A stretch of 64,000 nucleotides of DNA. It comes from LMUY01 sp964245075 (GTDB lineage Bacteria > Pseudomonadota > Alphaproteobacteria > Acetobacterales > Acetobacteraceae). Made by a program: the position numbers and the translations under genes. Where the stretch lies: the NCBI GenBank assembly GCA_964245075.1, contig CAXTLC010000010.1, forward strand, positions 8,908 through 72,907, in the 5' to 3' direction. Of the stretch, positions 54,572 to 63,690 are shown in pieces; the first letter of the stretch is position 1, and every line of letters begins with the position of its first letter. The notes below the pieces were generated by a model. That model was not told the origin of the DNA. It was given only the letters and a program-made list of their open reading frames with translations, and searched no databases.

Positions 54572-55100
54572 CGCCGCATGCGTCAGCGGCCATGGTCGGA
54601 CGGCGTGCGTTGTCCTCTGACCCAGGCCCCCATGTCGGCAAGCGCGTGCTTTGTAGCTTTCAACAACTTGTTTGCGTTACCGTACACACTATAGTAATGA
54701 AACGACGCCGCGGAAGCGGTGTGAGACCGGTGACGGCACGTTCCAGAGCACTATCCGAGCGCACGTCGTCAGCCGTCGGCTGAAAACAGGCCAGAGCTTT
54801 CGTCCGATCTGGTTCGATCGAAGTAACGCTCCAGAATTCTGCGGTCATGCGGTCAGGGTAACTTCCAATTGTCATACTTCCACGCGGAGCAGGCTCCAGA
54901 ATGAGGATGATGCCGGCAAAGGTCAGTCATTCGAAAGGCACTTGGTCCATTCAAGGCCAAACAGAAACTTGACAAACGAGTCTCAACCGACGGCGGCCCA
55001 CCAAGTGGAGGCAGCACTTGGGAGCATGAACCAGGCGGGGCAGCTTGGCCCGGTGGCGGCCGGAGTGTTTGCCGAGCTCGGCAAGATTGAGGAGGGTTCG
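54572..55100. other. Leader region of the glycosyltransferase gene, no separate gene recognised
   Basis: Base composition falls here (for example TTTGCGTTACCGTACACACTATAGTAATG near 54670-54700), marking the left side of the accessory island. The glycosyltransferase reading frame is open back to 54672, but that part has unusual residue content and no domain. Promoters are likely here; none can be firmly assigned. Confidence 0.4.
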
Positions 55101-58100
55101 ATGTCAGGCTCGCCAAGCGATGATGCCGTCGCTCTTGATGAGCCCGTCGCGTTCAAGGGCTTTGTTGAGGAGCTCTATCTTGAATTGAATCCAGACGTCG
55201 CCGCGTCGGTCAACGCTGGTGGATTCACCTCCGCCCGGTCTCACTGGCTCCTGCACGGGCAGATGGAGGCATCGGCAGGCTGCCGATCCAGCATCCGCTA
55301 TCAAGCGCCGGCACAGCCTGCGACCGATGAGCACCCGGAGCTGCAATCGCAAGTCGAGAAGTTCGATGCGATGGGCTACCTGTCGCTCTACCCCGACGTT
55401 TCGAAGCACTCGACCGGAAACGCGTCCGACGCCCGCGACCACTGGCAGCGGCATGGTCGTTTCGAGGGACGTGTCGGGCCAGGCCTTCCTCGGCGAGCGT
55501 TGCGCCACGTCAGCCTCCTGGAACTTTACAAGAAGCCTTTCGGCATAAACCTGTTTGGTCCCTTCGCGGCAACCAGCGGCTTGGGAACGGCAAGCCGCAG
55601 CATCGCCAAGGCAGTGAAGAAGACTGGCATTCCGTTTCAGCCATGGGCATTTGACATGTCAGGCGGAGAAATCCGGATCGCAACGCACCATGAGGGGCGC
55701 TTGCCAACCTACCGCGTCAACATGATCCTCGCGAACGCCGACCAGGTTGGTCGTTTGTTTGGCGCCTATCCTGCCTCTCACTTCAATGATGCTTTCAATA
55801 TAGGCGTGTGGCAGTGGGAATTGGCGAATTTCCGCTCTGACTGGTATTACGCCTTTGACGGGCTGGATGAGATCTGGACCAACAGCCAGTTCCAGTTCGA
55901 CGCGATCAACTCGATCGCGCCGGTGCCCGTGACCAAGGTGCATTTGCCGGTTGCTCCCGGACCGGACAGGCACGATCCAGATCGTGCCAGGTTCGGCATT
56001 CCCGCAGACGCGTATGCCTTCATGATGTCTTTCGACGTCGGCAGCACGTCCGTGCGCAAGAACCCGTTCGCCGCGATCGAGGCCTTTGGCCGTGTCAAGC
56101 AGTCCTTTCCGCAAGCGCATCTGGTGCTGAAATACCATAGCCCGCGCAACGAGCCTGGTTTCACTCGGCGGCTGAACGATGCGTTGCGGAACATCCCTGG
56201 CGTGAGTCTGTTGCCGGAAACCCTGACATCCGATGAGATGGAAGTTCTGCGGGCCAGCTGCGATTGCCTTCTTTCGCCCCACCGAAGCGAGGGGTTTGGC
56301 CTCAACATCGCCGAGTTCATGAGCCTGGGTAAGCCGGTTATCGCGACAGGGTATTCCGGCAACACGGATTTCTTTGATGAGTCGGTTGGCTTCCCGATCG
56401 ACTACAGCTTGACTGCTGTCCAAGGCGCGGTCGGTCCTTACCGGACCGGTTGCGTCTGGGCAGAGCCGTCGCTTTCATCCCTGGCGGAACAAATGGCGCT
56501 GGTGATCAGCGACGCCGGCGAAGCCCGCCGCCGGGCGGAAGCAGGCCGCGCGCGGGTTGCCGCCATGTTGAGCGTGATAAGCGTCGCTGGAACCATCAAT
56601 GCCCGGCTTGCGGCACTTGGGCTTGCCCAGGAACTTCCCGCCTTCACGCGACAGCTCGGCCGTGGCGACGCCATCATCCAAGCCGTCTCGCTGACCCAGC
56701 ATGCCACGCCATCCGCCCCGGTCGAGCAATTCGCGCAAAGGCCCGTGATGAGCATTCTTCTGCCCGTCTACAACGTGCCGGGGCATTTTCTCGAAGAGTG
56801 CGTCGCTGCGGTGAGGCGGCAAACCTACCCGTTCTGGGAACTCTGCATTTGCAATGACGGGTCCACTGCGCCCGATACGCTCCAGGTCTTGCAGGCCTTG
56901 CGCGGCTCGAATCCAAAGATACGCATTGTCGACCAGGCAAACGGGGGCATTGCGTCGGCGACCAACCATGCCCTTGAGATTGCGTCAGGGGAGTTTGTCG
57001 TCTTCCTGGATAACGATGACCTGATCATCGATACCGCGCTCGAGGACGTCGTGAGGGTGATCTCATCGATGGATGAGATCGACGTCCTATACAGCGATGA
57101 GGACAAGATCGACGAGAGCGGCGTGAAGATCGATCACTTCTTCAAGCCTGACTGGTCGCCCGAGCATCTCGAATCCGTCATGTACGTCCTGCACATGCTT
57201 GTCATCCGGAAGGCCCTGGTCCTCGGCCTCGGAGGCTTGCGGCAGGAGTTCGACGGCGCGCAAGACTACGACTTGATGCTGCGCTGCTCTCGCGAGACCA
57301 ACCGAATCCACCACCTCGCCAAAGTCCTGTATCACTGGCGGGCAATCCCTGGCTCTGCCGCTGCGGTTGTGGACGCCAAGCCCCGCGCTCTCGAGAATGG
57401 CGTCTTGGCGCTCAATGACCACCTTCACGCCAAGCACGGCATGGCTGTACATGCGGAAAACGGGCTTTTGCCCGGAACCTTCCGGCTTCGCCGCAAGCTT
57501 GAGGATGTTCCCGTCACGTTGCTGATCTTGACCGGCAACCAGATGGTGAAATCCGAAAGTGGAGAGATGATCGCCTTGGTGGATCAGTTCGTCGATTCCA
57601 TCCTGGAAAAAACGAGTTATCCAAACTACTCGATCGTGGTGGTTGACAATGGCCGGCTCAGCGAAGCGCAGATCAAGCGTTTCCAAGGTATCGGCGTCCG
57701 GGTGGAGAACCATGTCGCGCAAGGCCGTTTCAACTATGCCGCGAAGGCGAACTTCGCCATCCAGTCCGCCCGGACCGAACAGATCGTCTTGCTGAACGAC
57801 GACATGGGGATCATTCGAAACGATTGGCTCACTGCCCTTCTTGAACTGTCCGTGGATCCAGCCATCGGCGCCGTCGGCGCGAGGTTGCTGCACAAGGACG
57901 GCAGCATCCAGCATGTCGGCGTGGTGCTCGGCGTGAACGGGTCGGCCGCTCACGTTTACCACTGCTACCCGCGGGAGTTCGTGGGCTACAACGCGTTCAC
58001 TCACATCATCCGCAACTACTCCGCCGTCACCGCCGCATGTCTGGCGACACGCAAGTCGGTCTGCGCTCAAGTGGGCGGCTTTGACGAGAGGTTTGCCATC

Positions 58101-58340
58101 GATTTCAACGATATCGATTTCTGCCTCAAGCTGGGCGAGGCCGGCTTCCGCGTCGCGTACACACCGTTTGCCGAGCTCTTCCACTACGAGGGCGCTTCGG
58201 CTCAACGGACGAGCCAGGACCCCGCGGAAATCCAGTTGTTCAAGGAGTTGTGGAACCACAAGCTCGACAACGATCCGTTCTACAACGTCAATCTCACGCG
58301 CAGCGCGTTGGATTTCTCGGAACGTCAGGCGCTATCCTGA
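55101..58340 (+). CDS. Three-domain glycosyltransferase (GT4 + GT2 + GT2)
   Basis: A 1079-residue cytosolic enzyme. N-terminus: two copies of a short repeat (YLELNPDVAASVNAGG...HWLLHG; YLSLYPDV...HWQRHG), about residues 25-125. Then a GT4-type domain (about 145-520) with HRSEGFGLNIAEFMSLGKPV; a GT2 domain (about 545-800) with SILLPVYNVP and FLDNDDL; and a second GT2 domain (about 830-1070) with IVVVDNG, LLNDDMG and GGFDERFAIDFNDIDFCLKL. It should add several sugars to one acceptor. ATG 55101 has a GAGGAGG site; the frame is open to 54672 and ATG 55026 is an alternative. Confidence 0.88.
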   Translation: MSGSPSDDAVALDEPVAFKGFVEELYLELNPDVAASVNAGGFTSARSHWLLHGQMEASAGCRSSIRYQAPAQPATDEHPELQSQVEKFDAMGYLSLYPDVSKHSTGNASDARDHWQRHGRFEGRVGPGLPRRALRHVSLLELYKKPFGINLFGPFAATSGLGTASRSIAKAVKKTGIPFQPWAFDMSGGEIRIATHHEGRLPTYRVNMILANADQVGRLFGAYPASHFNDAFNIGVWQWELANFRSDWYYAFDGLDEIWTNSQFQFDAINSIAPVPVTKVHLPVAPGPDRHDPDRARFGIPADAYAFMMSFDVGSTSVRKNPFAAIEAFGRVKQSFPQAHLVLKYHSPRNEPGFTRRLNDALRNIPGVSLLPETLTSDEMEVLRASCDCLLSPHRSEGFGLNIAEFMSLGKPVIATGYSGNTDFFDESVGFPIDYSLTAVQGAVGPYRTGCVWAEPSLSSLAEQMALVISDAGEARRRAEAGRARVAAMLSVISVAGTINARLAALGLAQELPAFTRQLGRGDAIIQAVSLTQHATPSAPVEQFAQRPVMSILLPVYNVPGHFLEECVAAVRRQTYPFWELCICNDGSTAPDTLQVLQALRGSNPKIRIVDQANGGIASATNHALEIASGEFVVFLDNDDLIIDTALEDVVRVISSMDEIDVLYSDEDKIDESGVKIDHFFKPDWSPEHLESVMYVLHMLVIRKALVLGLGGLRQEFDGAQDYDLMLRCSRETNRIHHLAKVLYHWRAIPGSAAAVVDAKPRALENGVLALNDHLHAKHGMAVHAENGLLPGTFRLRRKLEDVPVTLLILTGNQMVKSESGEMIALVDQFVDSILEKTSYPNYSIVVVDNGRLSEAQIKRFQGIGVRVENHVAQGRFNYAAKANFAIQSARTEQIVLLNDDMGIIRNDWLTALLELSVDPAIGAVGARLLHKDGSIQHVGVVLGVNGSAAHVYHCYPREFVGYNAFTHIIRNYSAVTAACLATRKSVCAQVGGFDERFAIDFNDIDFCLKLGEAGFRVAYTPFAELFHYEGASAQRTSQDPAEIQLFKELWNHKLDNDPFYNVNLTRSALDFSERQALS

Positions 58341-58378
58341 GCGAGAACGCTATCCCGGTTGCCGACCCGCCCGCCGCG

Positions 58379-59476
58379 TCACGTCAGCAAGCCGGATTGG
58401 CGGGCCACGATGCAAAGGAACTCAGCCCATTCCGACTGCGTGGGGTCGGCGTCCAGGGCCGCGATGGCGGCCGCCAGGGCGCCGGCGGTGTTGCCCTGCT
58501 TCCAGTAGCCGATGGCTAGGTTGATCACGACATCGCCGTTGCCGGGGCATCGCGCCCTCTCGCGCTCGAGCGTCTCCACCGCCGCGTCAAGCCCGATGTT
58601 CGCGTGAACGCCGTGAACCGCGTGGGTCAGGCTGTCGTTGTGCTCGAACCGGATGTACCTCGATGCAAACTCCCGGCTCGTGAAGCGCCCTTCCGGCATC
58701 AGCCGGTACCTGTGATCAAGCGTCGCCCACTCGATCCCGAAATGGCGGGCGACACTGGGATGAACGGGCATGTGCGCGAAGCCGAGAGGCTCCTTGATGG
58801 AAGCGGCGCCGGACTTCACGGCGGCATCCGGCAATCCCAGATCAAGCTGCTGCAAGGCATGCGTGGTCAGGTCGCGCAGAAGCTCGCCGTTCGGATGCAG
58901 GTAGGTCCAGAATACCGGGACGTCGCGGAAGCGACGCTCGATCTTCGGCCAAAGGTCGAGCTTGCTCGCGGCCCCAATTCGTTGCAGCTTGGTGCGGTTC
59001 ATCTCGTAAAGCCGGTCGAGGTCGAGCAGCTTCGCGTAATCCAGCGCGAGGTAATCGCTGACCGCCGCGTCGGTCGCCCCGGCCGGATGGCGGCCCATGA
59101 CCTCGATCAGCATGCCGTCGCTGAGTTGGCCCTCGTAATATCCGCTCGGGCAGTAGGCGCTGCGGGTGCCTGCTGCGAGTGGGTGTGCCCTTCCCGCATA
59201 GGGGTAGAGGAAGTTGCAGGCAATCAACGGAAAGGTCCCAACCCGTTGGGAGTTGACGTCAAGGCCTGTGGCGAGACTGTTCAGCGCTTTGAAGTCGGTG
59301 ACTTGCAGCAGCACCCGGTCGGCCAGGTCGATGAAATCGCGGCCATCCTCCGTGGCGCTTGCGTAACTGACAATATGGCGGCAATCGAGCGGTCCTGCGC
59401 CCTGCAGGGCGACGCGCGCCGCTTTCGCGATGATGTCGCCATGGCAGTTGCCGATAACGGCGATCCGGAGGGTCAT
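58379..59476 (-). CDS. WcbI-like polysaccharide biosynthesis protein with C-terminal helical repeats
   Basis: A 365-residue protein. The N-terminus LRIAVIGNCHGDIIAKAARV and later LLQVTDFKALNS, PLIACNFLYPYAG fit the WcbI family, a putative CoA-dependent acetyltransferase of capsule synthesis. The last 70 residues (ALAAAIAALDADPTQSEWAE) look TPR-like. The next gene upstream encodes an acyl carrier protein four bases away, suggesting that its acyl donor may be ACP-bound. ATG 59476 is preferred over 59506, which lies in the ACP gene. Converges with the glycosyltransferase gene. Confidence 0.75.
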   Translation of the reverse strand: MTLRIAVIGNCHGDIIAKAARVALQGAGPLDCRHIVSYASATEDGRDFIDLADRVLLQVTDFKALNSLATGLDVNSQRVGTFPLIACNFLYPYAGRAHPLAAGTRSAYCPSGYYEGQLSDGMLIEVMGRHPAGATDAAVSDYLALDYAKLLDLDRLYEMNRTKLQRIGAASKLDLWPKIERRFRDVPVFWTYLHPNGELLRDLTTHALQQLDLGLPDAAVKSGAASIKEPLGFAHMPVHPSVARHFGIEWATLDHRYRLMPEGRFTSREFASRYIRFEHNDSLTHAVHGVHANIGLDAAVETLERERARCPGNGDVVINLAIGYWKQGNTAGALAAAIAALDADPTQSEWAEFLCIVARQSGLLT

Positions 59477-59480
59477 GGCG

Positions 59481-59738
59481 TCAGGTCGCTGCGCCTGTTT
59501 TGCCACGCACCGCGTCTGACACGTAATCGATCAGGCCGCCGACATCGCTCACATCGAATACGTCATCATAGTTCAACCGGACCGCGAACCGCCGCTCGAT
59601 CCCAACCAGTAGCACGCTGTGTGAGAGAGAGTCCCAGCCATCAATGTCCTCAGCTTGCGTGTCACGCGTCACCTCGCTGGGGGCGCACCCAAAGGTGGCG
59701 CAAACCAGTTGAAACACGCCGGTTGTTACTTCGTTCAT
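59481..59738 (-). CDS. Stand-alone acyl carrier protein
   Basis: An 85-residue ACP. The 4'-phosphopantetheine serine is S37 in the motif DGWDSLSH, followed by the helix LLVGIERRFAVRLNYDDVFD. It is not the housekeeping AcpP (no fatty-acid genes nearby) but a specialised carrier. It precedes the WcbI-like gene by four bases and is divergent from the acyl-AMP ligase gene, which probably charges it. Confidence 0.92.
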   Translation of the reverse strand: MNEVTTGVFQLVCATFGCAPSEVTRDTQAEDIDGWDSLSHSVLLVGIERRFAVRLNYDDVFDVSDVGGLIDYVSDAVRGKTGAAT

Positions 59739-59831
59739 CGGGCACCTCGTTGGCTTGTAGAAAAGAGCCGGTCATCTTCAAGCATATAACGCTGACTAAG
59801 CGAGCATGACCAGTCTTGGATCGTCGGCAGG

Positions 59832-61577
59832 ATGCCGCTTATGATTGCCAAGGCGCCTCTCGCTCTGCCCAGCTTGGTTGAAACCGTCACCGGCGCCGTC
59901 CTGCGGGAGGTCGCCGGTCATCCGGACAAGCCGTGCTTGGTCTTTGCCGGCCGCGGAGAAGCTGTTTCCTACGGACAGCTCCACGCGGCGAGCCTTCGCA
60001 TGGCCGCTCTGCTCCGGCAGTACGGGGTTGGACCGGGCGATGTCGTGATGCTGTTCCTGCCGACCGGCTTGGATGGCTACGCCGGCTTTCTCGGCGCCAT
60101 GCTGATCGGCGCGATCCCGGCCTTCATGCCCCTGCCATCCGCACGGCAAGCTCCATCCCAGTACTGGCGCGACCATGCCGCGTTGCTCGAGCGGACGGCG
60201 CCGGGCGCCATCCTGACCAACCATTCGACCGCGGCCGCCATGGAGCGGAGCGGCCTCCTGGAAGCGCTGACCGTCACGCTTGTCCGGGTCGAGGAGGTTG
60301 GCGCGCCGTTGCCGGCCTGCGCGGTCGTCCGCCCCCGGCAGCACGACATAGCGCTGCTGCAGCATAGCTCCGGCACCACGGGTCTGAAGAAAGGAGTGAT
60401 GCTCAGCCACGGGGCGATCGCCAGGCAGGTCGTGGCCTACTCGCAGGCGTTGTCCGTCAATGATGCGGATGTCGTTGCCACTTGGCTCCCGGTTTACCAC
60501 GACATGGGACTGATCAGTTCCACCATCATGCCGCTGATGCTGGGCCTCACGGTCGTCGTGCTCGACCCGTTTGCCTGGTCTGCAAAGCCTGCGGCGTTGC
60601 TTGAGGCGATTTCCCTTCACCGGGCGACGCTTGTCTGGCAGCCGAACTTCGCCTTCGAGCATCTGGTTCGCACCGTGGACCCGGCCGCCGCAACCCTGGA
60701 CCTGTCCTGCATGAGAGCGTTCGTGAACTGCTCGGAGACTTGCCGGCCGGAGACGGCCGCGCGTTTCGCACGGCACTTCAAGTCTTGCGGTGTCCGGCCA
60801 GACCAGTTGCAGGCCAGCTACGCTATGGCTGAGACCGTGTTCGCCGTCAGCCAAACCGTTCCCGGCGTCAGTCCCCCTACTCTCACCGTCTCGGCCGCGC
60901 TCCTGAGCGAGGCAGGACGTGTGCGATCTCCCGCTGCCGGCGAGCTTCCGCTCACGCTGCTCAGCAATGGTCCGCCGATACCGGGCATGTCCGTTCGGAT
61001 CGTCAAGCCTGACGGCACGCCCTGCGGCGACCATGAGGTGGGTGAAATCGTCGTCTCCGGCGCGAGCTTGTTCGACGGCTACTTTCGCCTGCCGGAGCAA
61101 ACGGCGGAACGCCTGTCCGGCCGGGAACTGAGGACCCGCGACATGGGGTTCATCGCGAACGGAGATGTTTACGTGCTTGGGCGGGTGGACGACATGGTCG
61201 TCGTCCATGGCCGGAACTTCTACGCCGGAGATGTCGAGGCTGTCGTCAACCGCGTGGCGGGCATCCGGCCCGGACGGGCCGTGGCGTTGGGGGTTGCCAA
61301 TCCAGCGGTCGGCTCGACCGACATGGTCGTCGTGGCCGAAGCGCACGGCGAACCTTCCGCCATGCCGGCGTTATCCCGGGCGGTGAAGCGTGAAGTGCTG
61401 CAAAGCATGGGTTTGACGCTTCAGGAGGCGCGCATCGTGCCGCCGGGATGGCTTAGCAAGACAACGAGCGGAAAAATCAGCCGCCAACACAATCTCGTCC
61501 GCTATCTTGCGGAAAGACGGAACGACAATGATCGCGAAAGCGTCTGCAATGCGGCTGTGTGCCGCGACATGGAGTAA
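59832..61577 (+). CDS. Fatty-acyl-AMP ligase-like adenylating enzyme (FAAL/AMP-binding)
   Basis: A 581-residue ANL-superfamily enzyme. The P-loop core is LLQHSSGTTGLKKGVMLSHG, with the FAAL-like WLPVYHDMGLISSTIMPLML and a C-terminal catalytic lysine in LSKTTSGKISR. It should activate a carboxylic acid as acyl-AMP and pass it to the divergent ACP rather than to CoA. The substrate is unknown. The methyltransferase gene follows six bases after its stop. The last 20 residues are variable. Confidence 0.88.
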   Translation: MPLMIAKAPLALPSLVETVTGAVLREVAGHPDKPCLVFAGRGEAVSYGQLHAASLRMAALLRQYGVGPGDVVMLFLPTGLDGYAGFLGAMLIGAIPAFMPLPSARQAPSQYWRDHAALLERTAPGAILTNHSTAAAMERSGLLEALTVTLVRVEEVGAPLPACAVVRPRQHDIALLQHSSGTTGLKKGVMLSHGAIARQVVAYSQALSVNDADVVATWLPVYHDMGLISSTIMPLMLGLTVVVLDPFAWSAKPAALLEAISLHRATLVWQPNFAFEHLVRTVDPAAATLDLSCMRAFVNCSETCRPETAARFARHFKSCGVRPDQLQASYAMAETVFAVSQTVPGVSPPTLTVSAALLSEAGRVRSPAAGELPLTLLSNGPPIPGMSVRIVKPDGTPCGDHEVGEIVVSGASLFDGYFRLPEQTAERLSGRELRTRDMGFIANGDVYVLGRVDDMVVVHGRNFYAGDVEAVVNRVAGIRPGRAVALGVANPAVGSTDMVVVAEAHGEPSAMPALSRAVKREVLQSMGLTLQEARIVPPGWLSKTTSGKISRQHNLVRYLAERRNDNDRESVCNAAVCRDME

Positions 61578-61583
61578 GCATTC

Positions 61584-62330
61584 ATGAACGCAATCCAGAA
61601 CCGGAGCCCGATGCCGCCGCAGGCTCTCAGGGAGCGCGTCAGTGGAAGTTCGGAGGAGTCGTGGTTTGACAAGTCGGGTGCGCTCACCGTTGGGGAGTGG
61701 GCGCGCGCGTTGGCCAGCCAGGGGCTGACGTTTCACGACTGCCAGACCATCATCGATTTCGGCTGTGGTTGCGGCCGGGCGCTCCGTCACCTCCAGCAGC
61801 AGATCCGGCCCAGCCAGAAGCTGATCGGCCTTGACCCCGATGGGGAAGCGATCGCCTGGGTGGCCCGCAGCCTGCCCGGCGTGACTGCCTACACACTGGA
61901 CGAGTTGCCGCCAAGCCGGTCGGTCGACACCGCTTCGGCGAACCTGATCCTGTCACACAGCGTCTTCACGCACCTGCCCGAGGACGTGCAGTTCGCCTGG
62001 CTTTCTGAACTTGCCCGCATGCTGACGCCCGGCGGCCTCCTCATCACATCGGTTCACGGTGCCAAGGTCGTCAATGAATACGCCAAATCATTGATTGATC
62101 TCGATATGGCGGACGCTTCAAGCCATTTCGCAAGAATGATGAACGAGAAAGGCTTTCATCACGTCCTTGGAAAGAACGCCTTTGAGGCCGCCCTGCCAAG
62201 CTACTACGGAGCTGCCTTTCATGACATCTCCTATGTCCAAGAACACTGGTCGCAGGATTTCGAGATCCGGGCGTGGTTTCCAACATTCGGGCTCAAACAC
62301 CAGGATGTCTTGGTTTTGTGCCGTCGTTGA
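61584..62330 (+). CDS. Class I SAM-dependent methyltransferase
   Basis: A 248-residue methyltransferase with motif I IIDFGCGCGRALRHLQ, then LIGLDPDGEAIAW, SHSVFTHLPED and GGLLITSVHG. It is six bases after the FAAL-like gene and likely co-transcribed. The acceptor is presumably the glycan, acyl chain or an amino sugar built by this island; sequence alone cannot tell. Confidence 0.85.
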   Translation: MNAIQNRSPMPPQALRERVSGSSEESWFDKSGALTVGEWARALASQGLTFHDCQTIIDFGCGCGRALRHLQQQIRPSQKLIGLDPDGEAIAWVARSLPGVTAYTLDELPPSRSVDTASANLILSHSVFTHLPEDVQFAWLSELARMLTPGGLLITSVHGAKVVNEYAKSLIDLDMADASSHFARMMNEKGFHHVLGKNAFEAALPSYYGAAFHDISYVQEHWSQDFEIRAWFPTFGLKHQDVLVLCRR

Positions 62331-62416
62331 ACAGGAAACGGTCCGCCGGCCACGAGGCTTGGCGTTGACGCACTGCAAACGGGCCTGCTTCGTGAGCATC
62401 ATGCGGGCATCGTCCG

Positions 62417-63418
62417 ATGCGTGACGGCTATCTTGACCTGTGCATGCAGTCCCATTGCTCCGGCTGGGCTGTCGATGGCGACGCGGGCGCGAGCCTGGCC
62501 GTGTATGTAAATTCGAACAAAGTCTCGGATATTACTTGCAAGATGGAGCGTCCGGAGCTTGCGGCCTACGGTCTTCCCGTTGCATGCGGGTTCCACCACG
62601 TGTTTGACGCCCCGCTTGGGGTCGAGGATGTCGTCGAAGTCAAACATCTGGATGGGCAACGGCTAAAGGGCTCTCCGTCCAGAAGCCATTCCTGCCGGTT
62701 GAGGCGCCTCCTCACGGGCATCACCCCGGAGCAACGCGGCCTGGAGCTTGGCGCACTGGATCATCCAACGATCGGCAAAAACACCCATGACGTGAGGTAT
62801 GTCGATCATGCGAGCAGGGCTGACTTGCAGCTCAAATACAAAGATGCGCAGGATCAGTCTCTCGTTTGTCTCAAGTCGATCGTCGACGTGGATTATGTCT
62901 GGAAATCCGGAAAGCTCCTCGACGTGTCCGGCGGGAATTACGATTACTGCCTCGCGTCGCACGTGATTGAGCATGTCGGGAATCCGATCGGCTGGCTGAT
63001 CAGCGTTGCTGAAGTCCTGTCCCCCGGCGGCCATCTCAACCTCGCCATACCCGACAAGACCCGGACGTTCGATTACCGGCGAGCGTTGACACAGCCCTCC
63101 CACATGCTCGACGCATGGGTGCGGGACGTATCGAAGCCAACGTTTGGCCAAATCTTCGACCACATAGCCGGCGTGTTCCCCATCGGCTCGCCTCCCCCCG
63201 AGCCCTACGCGTCCGTGAGGGAAGCGTTTCGGGTGGCGTGGGAGATCGACAGAGCCGGCCTGTACGCGGATGTCCATTGTCACGTCTGGGACTTGGACGC
63301 GTTCCAGCATTGCTGGCGGGTCATCGAACAAATCGGCGTCGTGCCGCTCAAGCTACAAGCTGCCTACCCCGCCGAGGAAAATGGCTTCGAGTTCGTCGTG
63401 GCGTTCACGCGAACTTAG
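62417..63418 (+). CDS. Methyltransferase with N-terminal beta-rich domain
   Basis: A 333-residue protein. Residues 1-85 are a small beta domain (SGWAVDGDAGASLAVYVNSN; ELAAYGLPVACGFHHVF) of a kind found fused to glycosyltransferases and methyltransferases in glycan clusters. Residues about 95-330 are methyltransferase-like: GLELGALDHPT, DYCLASHVIEHVGNPIGWL and LSPGGHLNLAIPDK. Motif I is degenerate. It is the last gene of the FAAL-MT-MT run, 86 bases after the previous gene. Confidence 0.72.
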   Translation: MRDGYLDLCMQSHCSGWAVDGDAGASLAVYVNSNKVSDITCKMERPELAAYGLPVACGFHHVFDAPLGVEDVVEVKHLDGQRLKGSPSRSHSCRLRRLLTGITPEQRGLELGALDHPTIGKNTHDVRYVDHASRADLQLKYKDAQDQSLVCLKSIVDVDYVWKSGKLLDVSGGNYDYCLASHVIEHVGNPIGWLISVAEVLSPGGHLNLAIPDKTRTFDYRRALTQPSHMLDAWVRDVSKPTFGQIFDHIAGVFPIGSPPPEPYASVREAFRVAWEIDRAGLYADVHCHVWDLDAFQHCWRVIEQIGVVPLKLQAAYPAEENGFEFVVAFTRT

Positions 63419-63506
63419 ATATTCCTGCGTGCTGGAATGTTCTGGCCAAGGAAGTCTCTGGTTCTAGCCCGTGAGGCCGCGCGACTCTCACAGTGCCGCC
63501 CTGAAC

Positions 63507-63690
63507 ACGGTCGAAGAGGCCATGACCGTCGCGTTCCGCCGACGCACGCTGCTGCCGCTCGACGACGTCTTCGGATGCCTGCGCGGCACCATCCCCAAAC
63601 TGACCCGCTCCAGCCTGCACCGCCGCTTGGATCGTTATGGCATCTCCCGGCTGCCCGAAGACCCAAACCACCCATTCAAAGCGGAGCAAG
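63507..63690 (+). pseudogene. IS481-family transposase fragment
   Basis: The frame encodes TVEEAMTVAFRRRTLLPLDD, then IPKLTRSSLHRRLDRYGISR and LPEDPNHPFKAE, the well-known N-terminal to middle part of IS481 transposases. The start, the DDE catalytic core and the C-terminus are missing. It marks the right boundary of the island. Confidence 0.75.
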
